Assembly (NCBI GenBank): GCA_023460035.1
Contig: JAEWRN010000034.1
Span: 62,001-126,000 of the forward strand
DNA from: Bacillota bacterium
GTDB taxonomy: Bacteria; Bacillota; Clostridia; Oscillospirales; Ruminococcaceae
Direction of reading: 5' to 3'
Length of the DNA stretch: 64,000 bases
Under the pieces are notes generated by a model. It was given only the letters and a program-made list of their open reading frames with translations. It searched no databases and was not told the origin of the DNA. This document shows, piece by piece, positions 26,706 to 35,441 of the stretch. The stretch's first letter is position 1. The number at the start of each line of letters is the position of its first letter. The position numbers and the translations under genes are program-made.

Positions 26706-27239
26706 TTACACTTTTAGCATGCCCCGAAACCCCCGGCTGCTGTAAAAGGAGGCCGCGCCGTTGTGGTAAGTAAACACGTGCCCATACCGAAAATCGCAAA
26801 ACAGTGCGCCGCCAAGTGTGCGAATGTCACCTGGTGTGGACACCCAGCTTGAAGTAGAGGTATCCACCGTTACCACTGCCTGCAACGCGGCATATTGGGC
26901 TGCATCCAGCAAGGTTACTCCCATGGCGGCAGCCATGTCTACTACATTGCCGGCAGGGTTTATACCTTTGGCCTGCCGCTGTGCGGCGGCATCAAAACAA
27001 AGGTTGCGGCGCCCGGCAGGGCTTTGGGCACTGCAATCGCAAAAGAGGAAAAGCCCGTTTTCATCCACCCCAATCACATCGGGCTCGCCACCGGTTTCTT
27101 CCATCAGCAACAGGGTGCGCAGGCTCTTTTTGCCGGCCAGCAGCCGTTCTTGCACCGGCGCCCATGGCAGGCCGTCATGTCGTGCGGGGTTTGCGATAAA
27201 TCGGTTTTGCAGTAATGCCAGCAATTTTTCATAAGCCAT
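26706..27239 (-). CDS. DUF4256-family protein
   Basis: A 177-residue protein that matches DUF4256: LQNRFIANPARHDGLPWAPV, then LRTLLLMEETGGEPDVIGVDENGLFLFCDCSAQSPAGRRN (in part: METGGEPDVIG-type segment) and a C-terminal WVSTPGDIRTLGGALFCDFRYGHVFTYHNGA region (in part: GALFCDFRYGHVFTYHN). Function unknown. The ATG at 27239 follows GAAAGGCGG; longer in-frame starts have no such site. Single gene between intergenic regions of about 110-150 bases. Confidence 0.83.
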   Translation of the reverse strand: MAYEKLLALLQNRFIANPARHDGLPWAPVQERLLAGKKSLRTLLLMEETGGEPDVIGVDENGLFLFCDCSAQSPAGRRNLCFDAAAQRQAKGINPAGNVVDMAAAMGVTLLDAAQYAALQAVVTVDTSTSSWVSTPGDIRTLGGALFCDFRYGHVFTYHNGAASFYSSRGFRGMLKV

Positions 27240-27355
27240 AAAAATACCGCCTTTCGGTTGAAAAAAATAAAAGTTATGGGCGGGGGTAGGTTTAGGTTCA
27301 GCGAAAAAGCGCAAAGCAGAACACAAAATAAGACAGGGGGATTGACCAGCCCGCC

Positions 27356-27862
27356 TCACCGCATATTTTGCTTTTTTTGCTTTTGAATATTGCGAAAGCG
27401 CGTACGGTTTACACCGGCAGAGCCCCAGTAAGAAAAAAAGCAAATAAAGGCATTCCAGCTTTTCACTGCGGCAAGCGGTTTAAAATGAATCACACCAAAG
27501 CGGTTATGGGGGTTACCAGGGCAAACATCACCCACTTGCCCGTTGTAAGATACCCGGCACCACACATGGCCTGAAATAAAGGGCAGCAAAGCTACCCCGT
27601 CGTATGTTTTGGCGGGGAAGCTGTTTTTTGTGCAGTAGACCATGCGGCTTTCAAAACCGCATTTGCGCAGCAGCTCGTTTAAAATACTTGCCTGTTGCCA
27701 GCAGTAACCCCGCCCCTTGTTTAATGCCCTATGTGGCAAATCAAAAGAATTGGTGTACGAGTATGCCATGCTCTGCGACACCCAGCTTTGGGCATATTCT
27801 ATCAGTGCAATCCCGGTCAGGCCGGATGCGTGGCACTGGGCTACGGTGGTGTTGATATCCAT
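27356..27862 (-). CDS. Transglutaminase-like domain protein
   Basis: A 168-residue protein with a papain-like transglutaminase core: Cys in GRGYCWQQASILNELLRKCGF, His in SGHVWCRVSY, Asp in VGDVCPGN. The family includes proteases and amide-bond-modifying enzymes. No signal peptide, so probably cytoplasmic. The ATG at 27862 follows AAGAGG by eight bases; the ATG at 27889 does not have one. The C-terminal 30 residues are basic and polar. Confidence 0.82.
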   Translation of the reverse strand: MDINTTVAQCHASGLTGIALIEYAQSWVSQSMAYSYTNSFDLPHRALNKGRGYCWQQASILNELLRKCGFESRMVYCTKNSFPAKTYDGVALLPFISGHVWCRVSYNGQVGDVCPGNPHNRFGVIHFKPLAAVKSWNAFICFFSYWGSAGVNRTRFRNIQKQKKQNMR

Positions 27863-27955
27863 GTTTTTGCCTCTTTTAGTTTTTTTCATTTAATTGACTG
27901 GTTGCGGGTAGCAAGGTTTAACTTTTACACCCAGCCTGTGCTACCCACATAAAAC

Positions 27956-28489
27956 TTAAAATGCAGCGACAGCGCTATTCTGTACCACGGGTGCCACTGC
28001 GGTATGGACAATGTGGCATTCGCCACCCTTTTCAAAATAGCGGTCGAACCGCATCCCAATTTTTTGTGCAACCCGCTGTGAAGCGATGTTTTGCAGTGTG
28101 GTATAAGAGAACACGGCGGGGTAGTGCAATACAGTAAATGCGTACTCTTTGCAGGCGAAAGCGGCTTCGGTTGCAAAGCCGTTGCCGCAATATTGCGGCA
28201 GGGTGTGAAACCCAATTTCCGGCACGGTTTCGTGTTCAATCGTTTGCATTGTAATGCCGCAGTCCCCTATAAAAGTTTCATTTTGCTTTAAAATTACCGC
28301 CCACAGCCCGTGGTGCAGCGAGGCGTAGTTTTCTAAATTCCAATCGACCCACCGCTCCACTTCTGCGCTGCAAAAGGGGTGGGGGTAAAACTGCATGGAG
28401 ACTGCGTCGCACAGCACTTTTTTAAGTTCATCTTCATCCCCGTGCCGCAGTTCGCGCAGGTAGAGACGCCGGGTTTCAAGCACCTTCAT
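27956..28489 (-). CDS. GNAT-family N-acetyltransferase, RimJ/RimL type
   Basis: A 177-residue acetyltransferase: VLETRRLYLRELRHGDEDEL at the start, GLWAVILKQNETFIGDCGI, PEIGFHTLPQYCGNGFATEAA (acetyl-CoA loop) and NIASQRVAQKIGMRFDRY. This is the ribosomal-protein-alanine acetyltransferase-like group (RimJ/RimL), many of which act on other amines. ATG at 28489 follows GGGGGG. No conserved operon partner. Confidence 0.88.
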   Translation of the reverse strand: MKVLETRRLYLRELRHGDEDELKKVLCDAVSMQFYPHPFCSAEVERWVDWNLENYASLHHGLWAVILKQNETFIGDCGITMQTIEHETVPEIGFHTLPQYCGNGFATEAAFACKEYAFTVLHYPAVFSYTTLQNIASQRVAQKIGMRFDRYFEKGGECHIVHTAVAPVVQNSAVAAF

Positions 28490-28644
28490 TTTTTGCCCCC
28501 CAAAAAGTAAAAGTACGCGGTGCGTTGCACCGCAAGCAAACAGCAATTTCTTTTATTTCATTTTATCTTATCACCTGCATTTCGTCAAAAAAAGTATACT
28601 TTGGCAAACCGCCTGTAAAAAATAAAACAGAAAGCAGGCACAGC

Positions 28645-28684
28645 AAAAAAGCAGCCGCCGCAAAATGCGACTGGCTGCTTTTTT
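28645..28684 (-). terminator. Rho-independent terminator of the gene at 28697
   Basis: A 12-bp stem (28645-28656 with 28673-28684) with A6 and T6 arms and a 16-base loop, located 12 bases after the stop of the minus-strand gene at 28697. It should work in both directions because of the symmetric A/T arms. Confidence 0.8.
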
Positions 28685-28696
28685 GAAACAAGGAAA

Positions 28697-29080
28697 TCAA
28701 ATGGAATGGTTATCCCAAACAATTTTTACGATTTCGGGAGATTTGCTGTTGTACCGCACAGTGTGTACCGACCTTGTGCTGCTGTAGATGCTCAGCTTGT
28801 AGGTGTCGCCGCTTTGGTCGGTAAAAGCAAGGTAGCCAGAGCCGGTGCCAAAGCCACTTGGGCCCTGGGCGTCCACATTGATGACGTAATCGTAAATACC
28901 CGGCGAGCCGGTCAGGGTGATGCCGTATACGCATCCATGGTCGTTAAATTTGATGATGTAGTATAAACTTGACTGGCCATTGATCGCCACTTCAGAGTTT
29001 ACCGTCATCCCGTCTTTACAGATAGCACTGGAATTTTCGCCTATTTTTTCCGCGGTGAAATTTGAGATAGGGTATGCCAT
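28697..29080 (-). CDS. Hypothetical protein, beta-rich, unrecognised
   Basis: A 127-residue protein I do not recognise. It has no signal peptide or membrane helix and is rich in Gly, Ser, Tyr and alternating hydrophobic residues (YYIIKFNDHGCVYGITLTG, GSGYLAFTDQSGDTYKLSIYS), suggesting a beta-sandwich of about eight strands, possibly a binding protein. Cysteines are at residues 21 and 50. It has a good ribosome binding site (GGAGG) and its own terminator, so it is a real, independently expressed gene just before the LytTR operon, which is divergent. Confidence 0.6.
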   Translation of the reverse strand: MAYPISNFTAEKIGENSSAICKDGMTVNSEVAINGQSSLYYIIKFNDHGCVYGITLTGSPGIYDYVINVDAQGPSGFGTGSGYLAFTDQSGDTYKLSIYSSTRSVHTVRYNSKSPEIVKIVWDNHSI

Positions 29081-29226
29081 ACGAGTACCTCCTTTTTAAA
29101 ACGGCATCGCATTGTGCGATAGGGTATAAGACACTTCGGCTGCTTTTATTATAAAGCAGGTAGGTGGCAGTTATGCTTGCAGTTTGCGCCCAAAGTCATA
29201 CATTTTAAGAAGCAAAGTAAAAAAAC

Positions 29227-29255
29227 TTTCAGTTTTTTAAACTATTTGCTATAAT
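29227..29255 (+). promoter_or_regulatory. Putative promoter of the LytTR two-component operon
   Basis: TATAAT at 29250-29255 with a weak -35 (TTTCAG, 29227-29232, 17-base spacer), about 45 bases upstream of the TTG start at 29300. The -10 is good and the -35 poor, which would fit an activator-dependent promoter. Confidence 0.5.
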
Positions 29256-29299
29256 TCATAACAGAGGTATCAGGTAAATTTTGACAGGAGGGAGCTGCC

Positions 29300-30025
29300 T
29301 TGCGAATTGTAGTATGTGATGATGAGAAAGCATCTGTACAGATATTGTATCAAAAAATATCTGCCTATTGTGAACGGCAAAACCTGCACCCACAGGTTGA
29401 CTGTTATGCCTGCGGGGAAGATTTTTTACAGGCGGCTGCCCATTATGACATTATTTTTATGGACATTTATCTGCCCGGCATCAGCGGCATTGAAACGGTG
29501 TGCAAGCTTTGCAAAAGCCGTGATTGCGCCGTTGTGTTTATGACGGTGAGCCGTGACTATGCAGTGGAAGCATTTCATATGAACGCGGCACATTATCTGG
29601 TAAAACCGGTGACGGATGAAAAACTGGCCGAAGCGATGCAGCGCTGCTTTGAACGCGCGGGGCGCGGCGGCCAGCGGCCCGAACAATTTTTAAAGGTCAA
29701 CAGCAGCCGTGGGGTTTTGCCGGTGCCTTTTTGTGACATTGTTTACATTGAAAAATTAAATAAGGCCTGTATTGTGCACACGCAAAAAAGCAGCATTCAT
29801 ACCTGTACCACGCTAAATGCAATTTATTCTTTGCTGCAGCGGGCCGATTTTATGCGCGCGCAGCGCAGCTTTGTAGTGAATATGAATTATATCGAGACTT
29901 ACTTTTTTGACAGGGTCGTGATGCAGGGCGGGCAGGAAATTATGCTGTCGCGCAGCAACCGGTCAGTGTTGAAAGCACAGTACCAGCATTTTTTGTTTGA
30001 CCTTGCAAGAAGGGGGGGCATATGA
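29300..30025 (+). CDS. LytTR-family response regulator (AgrA-like)
   Basis: A 241-residue regulator. The receiver domain (1-120) has CDDE (D7, D8), phospho-acceptor D55 (FMDIYLPG) and LVKPV; the LytTR DNA-binding domain (135-235) has FCDIVYIEKLNK and RAQRSFVVNMNYIE. It is the DNA-binding half of a quorum/peptide-sensing type system. It starts at a TTG six to seven bases after GGAGGGAG. Its TGA overlaps the ATG of the kinase gene, so the two are made together. No autoinducer peptide gene or AgrB-like protease was seen nearby. Confidence 0.92.
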   Translation: MRIVVCDDEKASVQILYQKISAYCERQNLHPQVDCYACGEDFLQAAAHYDIIFMDIYLPGISGIETVCKLCKSRDCAVVFMTVSRDYAVEAFHMNAAHYLVKPVTDEKLAEAMQRCFERAGRGGQRPEQFLKVNSSRGVLPVPFCDIVYIEKLNKACIVHTQKSSIHTCTTLNAIYSLLQRADFMRAQRSFVVNMNYIETYFFDRVVMQGGQEIMLSRSNRSVLKAQYQHFLFDLARRGGI

Positions 30026-31382
30026 TTTTTTTCAGGATGTTTTTTGGCAGCCTGTTGCAGCTGGCCCCATTTGCAGCGCTGTGTATCGTGCTTTTGCGGG
30101 GCATTTGCGGTACCCAAAGCGCCGTGCGGCATTGCTGACAGCGGGGTTGCTTTTAGGGCTCTGCTTGTTGTTTGCCACAGCCTGTGTGTACCTTGCAACC
30201 GTTTACCCCGTGGGGCAGGCGCTATTTAACGGTGCGAATGCGGTGTTTATGGTCTGCCTTGTGCCGTGCTTGCTATGGTATCTTTTTTTGGTGCGGGATA
30301 TTTGGCAAAAAAAGCTGTTTCTCTTTTTTTTCGCACTGACAAGTGCGCTGGCAATGGTTTCGGTGTGCAACATGATAGAGACATGGCTTGAAATGGGGCA
30401 ACAGGTAGACGGCTTGCCATATTACGGGCACTCAATTTTTATCATTGCAGGTCTTACGGCAGCGCTGCTGCCCCCTTTGTTTTTATTGCTCAAGCACGGG
30501 TATTTGCCGATATCCGACGGTCTGAACGGCAAAGAAAGCGGTTATCTGTCGGTGCTTGCCATTTTGTTGTTTGTGGTGCTGGCCTGCGGGTTGGTGCCGA
30601 TCAATTACGAAAACATCTACAACCCAATGTCACTTTTTTTGTTTTTTGCCCTGCTGGTTGCCGTTTTCATCGTTTACTTTTTTTATTTTAAGCTGATCTT
30701 GCATAACCACGAAAAACTGCAGGCCCAGCAGCAGCTGGCGCAGGTGGAACACCAGCTTGCGCTGCGCGACGAGCAATACCACAGGATTAGCGACAGCATT
30801 GAAAGCAGCCGCCGTACCCGCCATGATTTCAGGCATCATATTATTACCCTGCAGGGCTTTTTGGCAGCCGGGCAGGTTGCACAGGCAGAGCAGTATTTGA
30901 ACCAATACATACAAACGCTGAATGAAGACGGCATTGCAAAGTTTTGCGAAAACACGGTTGTAAATGTGCTGGTAAACCATTATGGCGCACTGGCAAAAGA
31001 AAAAGGATTTGAGTTTACGGCACGTATTGAGTTGCCTGCAATTATGGTGGTTGAGGACCTTGATTTTTCAGTTTTGCTGGGAAATTTGCTTGAAAACGCA
31101 ATTGAAGGCGCGGCGCATGCCCCGCAGGGTAACCGCAGCATCCGGCTTGCTGTTTTTTACTTGGGCAATATGCTTGCCATTACGGTGGACAACGGATTTG
31201 ACGGGGTGGTGCAGCAGGTAAAAGGGGGATATTTGTCCCGAAAAGAGGGCCACACCGGTATTGGCCTGAAAAGCATTGAAAGCATTGCGCTCAAATATGG
31301 CGGCGGGTTAGACTTGGGGCACGATGGCGCACAATTTCATGCATCGTTGATGCTGTGCATGGCAACACCCCCGCAAAGGTAA
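30022..31382 (+). CDS. GHKL-type sensor histidine kinase (AgrC-like), one-base frameshift near the 5' end
   Basis: Partner of the LytTR regulator. The ATG at 30022 overlaps the regulator's stop and reads a first membrane helix (MIFFRMFFGSLLQLAPFAAL), but the frame meets a stop after about 37 codons. The remainder is intact one frame over: six more hydrophobic segments, a coiled-coil, the H-box RRTRHDFRHHII and a GHKL ATPase domain with NLLENAIEGA and GHTGIGLKSIESI. One extra T in the TTTT run at 30092-30095 would join them as VLFAGHLRYPKRR. A start at 29997 in the second frame gives a non-hydrophobic N-terminus and is unlikely. Confidence 0.88.
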
Positions 31383-31413
31383 AAGCTATGTGTTTTTAAA
31401 AATACAGGTTGCA

Positions 31414-31469
31414 ACACAAAAAGCACAACCGGTTTTCATGTTTTTGAAAACCGGTTGTGCTTTTTGTGT
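31414..31469. terminator. Bidirectional terminator after the kinase gene
   Basis: A perfect 24-base inverted repeat (31414-31437 with 31446-31469) with an eight-base loop and T-rich arms, between the convergent stops of the kinase (31382) and the nitroreductase gene (31500). Confidence 0.9.
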
Positions 31470-31499
31470 ATTTACCAGTTTAATAAAAGAGGGGGCTTA

Positions 31500-32039
31500 T
31501 TACCACGTTTCGTACCGCAGCATAGTCTCCAGAGGTTTGCGGGGCCGCTGTTTTGGGGCTTCGTCGGCATACCCCAGAGTGATAATGCCGCACACGTATT
31601 TTTCGGGCGGGATGTTTAACACGGGCCGCACGTCCTTTTGTTCAAACCATGCGGTCCAACAGGCAGCAAGGCCAAGGTGTTCGGCCGCGAGCAAAATATG
31701 TTCCATCGCAATGGCGGTGTCCCGAATAACCAGCTTCAGCTCCGGCAGGGGGCTGTTTTCATCCAGCTCGGCAGGGGTTTCGGCCGCGACACGGCAGCGG
31801 ATATCCGCAACGCAAACAATAAAAACAGGGGCGCCCAGCATCCAGTTTTGTTGGTGGTCCGCCGCACAAAGCTGTTCTTTGAGCGTTTGGTTTGTCACGG
31901 CGATAAAAACCCAAGGCTGAGTATTGCTGCCGGACGGAGCAAGGCGTGCGCTTTCAAACAGTTCTTGTAATTTTTCTGGTTCTACGGGCTTATTTAAATA
32001 GCGCCGAATACTTCTTCTGCTTTCTATTTCCGGTAACAT
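31500..32039 (-). CDS. Nitroreductase-family protein
   Basis: A 179-residue FMN-dependent oxidoreductase. RRSIRRYLNKPVEPEKLQ with ARLAPSGSNTQPWVF is the FMN-binding start; DTAIAMEHILLAAEHLGLAACW and the glycine-rich IITLGYADE loop complete the fold. This short form resembles NfsB/YdjA-like members and would reduce nitro, quinone or ene groups using NAD(P)H. Single gene; strong convergent terminator downstream. The ATG has a GGAGAT ribosome binding site. Confidence 0.9.
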   Translation of the reverse strand: MLPEIESRRSIRRYLNKPVEPEKLQELFESARLAPSGSNTQPWVFIAVTNQTLKEQLCAADHQQNWMLGAPVFIVCVADIRCRVAAETPAELDENSPLPELKLVIRDTAIAMEHILLAAEHLGLAACWTAWFEQKDVRPVLNIPPEKYVCGIITLGYADEAPKQRPRKPLETMLRYETW

Positions 32040-32086
32040 CGGTTGGGGTCATCTCCTGTTGTTTTTATTGTGGCCTGCCCGCCGGT

Positions 32087-33580
32087 TTATTCAGCTGCAA
32101 CGCAGCCACCGCCGCAATTTTTGGCTTTGTAAAGCAGGGCGTCCGCCCGTTGGTATGCGCTGTAAAAAGATATGCTGTCATCAAGGCCGGTACACATACC
32201 AATGCTGACACTAATGTCAATACAGGCAAGGGCGGCGGGCAGGGCAGGCTGTTGCTGCTTTACTTGCTGCGTAATGTGGTTTGCCACCTGCGTGCAATGC
32301 TCGGCCGTACATCCTGTTAAAATGACACAAAACTCATCGCCGCCAAGGCGCCCTATTACATCACCCGGTTGGGTGCAATTTTTAATGGTCTGCACCACGG
32401 CAAGCAACACGGTATCCCCAGCCGGGTGCCCATAGGTGTCATTGATCTTTTTGAATTTGTCAATGTCAATGACCATCAGGCATGCGGGCGCGGTTTTGAT
32501 GGTTTTATATTTTTGTTCAAGGGCTTCCCGGTTTAAAATTTGTGTCAGGCCGTCCAGTTCTGCCTTTTCTTTCAATTTAAACTGTTGCAGCATTTGCTGT
32601 GTAACATTGCGCAACACGGCTACCGCACCGCTTCTTTTATTATTTGCCGTCAACAAGACATGCATGGAAACCTCGTAGTATTGAACGCCGCCGACTGTAT
32701 CTATTTTTAACTGGTGCACACCATCTTCGGCACTGCGGCAGATATGGTTCAAGGCTTCGGTGCCCGCGGCGTCAAGTCTTTTTAAAAGCAGTTTTGCAGA
32801 GGTGTTTTCCTCCAGCATTTTGCCTTCTTTGGATAATACAATCACCCCTTCTGCAAGAGAATTGATTACCCAATCCTTTGCAAGCGGGGAAACAGAGAGA
32901 AAATTAAACTTAAAAACGCTGATACCAATAAAAAGGTAGGGGATACACAAAACCGCAGCCATTGGCATAGAAAAACCGTGCTGTTCTAATAAATATTGTT
33001 TGCTGAGTAGCAGAACTAACGCGACAAAAAAACCAGCAAAGATGGTGATAACCTGGTTGCGCATTTGCTTGAAAGTTTTTACAAGCTGAATCAACAAAAG
33101 TACGGTTGCAAACCCAAACAAAGCAAACCGAATCAAAACGAAAAAGAGACCAAGTGGGGTAGAGGTGACCATTAAGTCGCTGCTGCCGCCAGACGTTACA
33201 AGGTAGACCTTTGAGCGCAACAGGTGGTGTATGGGGTCGGTAAACAGCAGCAGCATCGCAAGGGTATTTAACCCGATAAAAACATATAAAATGGCCTGGT
33301 GCAATTTATTGGCCGCCTTTGTGTACGAGACCACAAACCAATAATTCGATACGGATACAAAGGCCATGCCAAACTGGACAATGTCCCGAAAAAACACTTT
33401 CCAATAAAAGTTGCTGGTAGACAGCTCGCAAATTGTCCCAAGGGTCCAGATCGCCATAAAAATCATTGAATACATAAAATAGGTGGAGGCGGGTTCCTCT
33501 TTGTTTTTATAGCTCAAAATGCCCAGCAGTGTAATCATAGAAAAAGCAATAATATTGAACCATATGTAGACAACTTGCAT
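32087..33580 (-). CDS. Membrane diguanylate cyclase with 7TM-like N-terminus and PAS linker
   Basis: A 497-residue protein. About eight membrane helices (residues 5-225) resemble the histidine-kinase N-terminal 7TM region, followed by a PAS-like domain (residues 230-325: NSLAEGVIVLSKEGKMLEEN) and GGDEF with LDGLTQILNREAL, VIDIDKFKKINDTYG and GRLGGDEF. I-site position reads QPGD. It may sense a membrane-associated signal. ATG at 33580 follows GAGG; a GTG at 33586 is an alternative. It is the sixth GGDEF protein in the window. Confidence 0.9.
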   Translation of the reverse strand: MQVVYIWFNIIAFSMITLLGILSYKNKEEPASTYFMYSMIFMAIWTLGTICELSTSNFYWKVFFRDIVQFGMAFVSVSNYWFVVSYTKAANKLHQAILYVFIGLNTLAMLLLFTDPIHHLLRSKVYLVTSGGSSDLMVTSTPLGLFFVLIRFALFGFATVLLLIQLVKTFKQMRNQVITIFAGFFVALVLLLSKQYLLEQHGFSMPMAAVLCIPYLFIGISVFKFNFLSVSPLAKDWVINSLAEGVIVLSKEGKMLEENTSAKLLLKRLDAAGTEALNHICRSAEDGVHQLKIDTVGGVQYYEVSMHVLLTANNKRSGAVAVLRNVTQQMLQQFKLKEKAELDGLTQILNREALEQKYKTIKTAPACLMVIDIDKFKKINDTYGHPAGDTVLLAVVQTIKNCTQPGDVIGRLGGDEFCVILTGCTAEHCTQVANHITQQVKQQQPALPAALACIDISVSIGMCTGLDDSISFYSAYQRADALLYKAKNCGGGCVAAE

Positions 33581-33688
33581 AGTCACCCTCGCTTCAACAG
33601 TTCATGTTAAAAGAAAATTCTTAGCTCAGAAAAAGGGGAATTTCCGCCCTGTAAAGCGGCGCCCACGTTCAGCAGGGGCGGGGGAATG

Positions 33689-34558
33689 TCAGGTTTCCAC
33701 TTCGATCAGTTTTAAATCCATTGCACAGCCACCAACACGGACGGCCGAAATGCGGTTTTTGCTGATAGTCAGCCGGGCGCGAATCTCAGAGGGGCGTTTC
33801 ATGGTATCGCCTTGGCTAAATGTCATATTTACCTGTTTTGTGGGGCCCAGTTTACCATAGTGATATAAATAACATGCAAGAGCACCGTTTGAGGTGCCGG
33901 TTGCAGCTTCTTCAGGGATACCATACAGTGGTGCAAAATTTCTGCAAGTAGCGGTACAGTGTGCAGTGCTTTCCATATAAAAAACGTGATACCCTACGGT
34001 GTGAAAGCGGCGGCTGATTTGTGCGATTTGCCTCATATCGGGTTGCAGTGTATTTAAAACCATTCTATTTTGAACGGGTATAATAATGTCCCGCAACCCG
34101 GTTGAAACAACCTGCGCCGGCAGGTCAGTGCAAATTTGAGCGGGGTCGATGCCCAAAGAGTGCGCAATGGTGTCGTTTGGCACGATTTCAGAAAACACCG
34201 GGGCAGACTGCTCCATCATCACAAAGCCTTCGCTGTCTATGTCGATTGCCAGCAAGCCGGCCTTGGTTTCTTGTGTATAACTGCCGGGTTTGATTTGGCC
34301 CAATGTGAACATCGCAAAAAACGTGCCGATGGTGGCATGCCCGCACAAATCAACTTCTTCGGTTGGGGTGAAAAAACGCAACTTAAAATCCGCAACAGCA
34401 GAATGGGAAACAAACGCAGTCTCACTAAACCCGATGGCTGCGGCGATATGCTTCATTTCTTCATCAGATAAAGAATCAGCATCAAAAACAACGCCTGCCG
34501 GGTTGCCACCCTGTGCGGTTTTGGCAAATGCGTTTATGGTGTATGCCTTGGTTTTCAT
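33689..34558 (-). CDS. PhzF-family isomerase/epimerase-like protein
   Basis: A 289-residue two-domain protein of the PhzF/diaminopimelate-epimerase fold. The first half has INAFAKTAQGGNPAGVVFDA (start), EVDLCGHATIGTFF and the second half the mirrored RNFAPLYGIPEEAATGTSNGALACYL, which is the family signature including the acidic catalytic residue. PhzF isomerises a phenazine precursor, but homologues such as YddE are common without phenazine genes and have no proved substrate. Downstream region 34559-34850 (292 bases) holds no gene I can support. Confidence 0.88.
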   Translation of the reverse strand: MKTKAYTINAFAKTAQGGNPAGVVFDADSLSDEEMKHIAAAIGFSETAFVSHSAVADFKLRFFTPTEEVDLCGHATIGTFFAMFTLGQIKPGSYTQETKAGLLAIDIDSEGFVMMEQSAPVFSEIVPNDTIAHSLGIDPAQICTDLPAQVVSTGLRDIIIPVQNRMVLNTLQPDMRQIAQISRRFHTVGYHVFYMESTAHCTATCRNFAPLYGIPEEAATGTSNGALACYLYHYGKLGPTKQVNMTFSQGDTMKRPSEIRARLTISKNRISAVRVGGCAMDLKLIEVET

Positions 34559-34850
34559 GTAATGCTAACCTCTTTCTTTGAAATATATTGATAGCAGCAC
34601 AAAGTTGGAATTACATAAACACGGATTTCCTGCTACGGCGTACGAAACCTGGAGAAATGGGGGGCTTGTCTGCTGATTAGGCGGTTGCACTAAACATTCT
34701 TTCTAGTATATGCCTTTTTTATAATATCAAATAATATCAAATTTTAGAAAGTAATAATATAAGGTGTTGCGACTTTACCACTTCAACCACCACATAAAAC
34801 AGTATTTGTGCCGTATAAGCCCAATAATGAAAGCATGGCTTTTACAACGG

Positions 34851-35255
34851 TTATTCGCCGGGCAGCTCGTCATATTTTGCTGCATTTGCAAACCCGTTAT
34901 CCCAGTTTGCACGGTGCGAAAAGTAAATGTGGGCCAGAGGTTTTATTTCAACGGGGGTATCTAGGCAGCCTGCGGGCACCACAAGCCTAGTGCCGTTTGC
35001 CTCTTGGCGTGGCAGGGCAGAACCACAGGTGGCACAAAAGCTTTTGATGTGCCCCTCTGCCCTGTGGTTATAGGTGGTGATGTTGCTTTGACCGGACAGC
35101 CATTTGATGCGTGCGTTATTGGCAAACAGATTGGCTGCGTGTGCAGAGCCGGTATCTTTGCGACACCACTCGCAGTGGCAGAGAAAAAACTGCTCAAAAT
35201 CCCCCTCAATTTCAAATTTCACTTTGCCGCAAAGGCAAGACCCGCTGTGAAGCAT
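34851..35255 (-). CDS. GFA-family (glutathione-dependent formaldehyde-activating/CENP-V) zinc protein
   Basis: A 134-residue zinc-binding protein with the conserved cysteine set: SCLCGKVKF, CHCEWC and FCATCGSALP, the GFA pattern with structural and second Zn site ligands. The start MLHSGSCLCG is canonical. Clostridia use no glutathione, so the classical formaldehyde role is unlikely; the family name is a fold label. The ATG follows AAGGAGG. Single gene on the minus strand. Confidence 0.88.
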   Translation of the reverse strand: MLHSGSCLCGKVKFEIEGDFEQFFLCHCEWCRKDTGSAHAANLFANNARIKWLSGQSNITTYNHRAEGHIKSFCATCGSALPRQEANGTRLVVPAGCLDTPVEIKPLAHIYFSHRANWDNGFANAAKYDELPGE

Positions 35256-35441
35256 AATACCCTCCTTGTAGTAGTATAAACGGAGAACACATTTTTACGG
35301 CAAAAAGCTAAAAAGCAAAAAATACTTGGTAAGCAAAACGGGTTTCCAGCAATTTTCAGTGGGCAACGGTTAGCATTTTAGGGCACAATGGGCCACAATT
35401 TAGTTGGTGTTAGGCCTATGTGCCGCAGTATAGTAAAAAAA

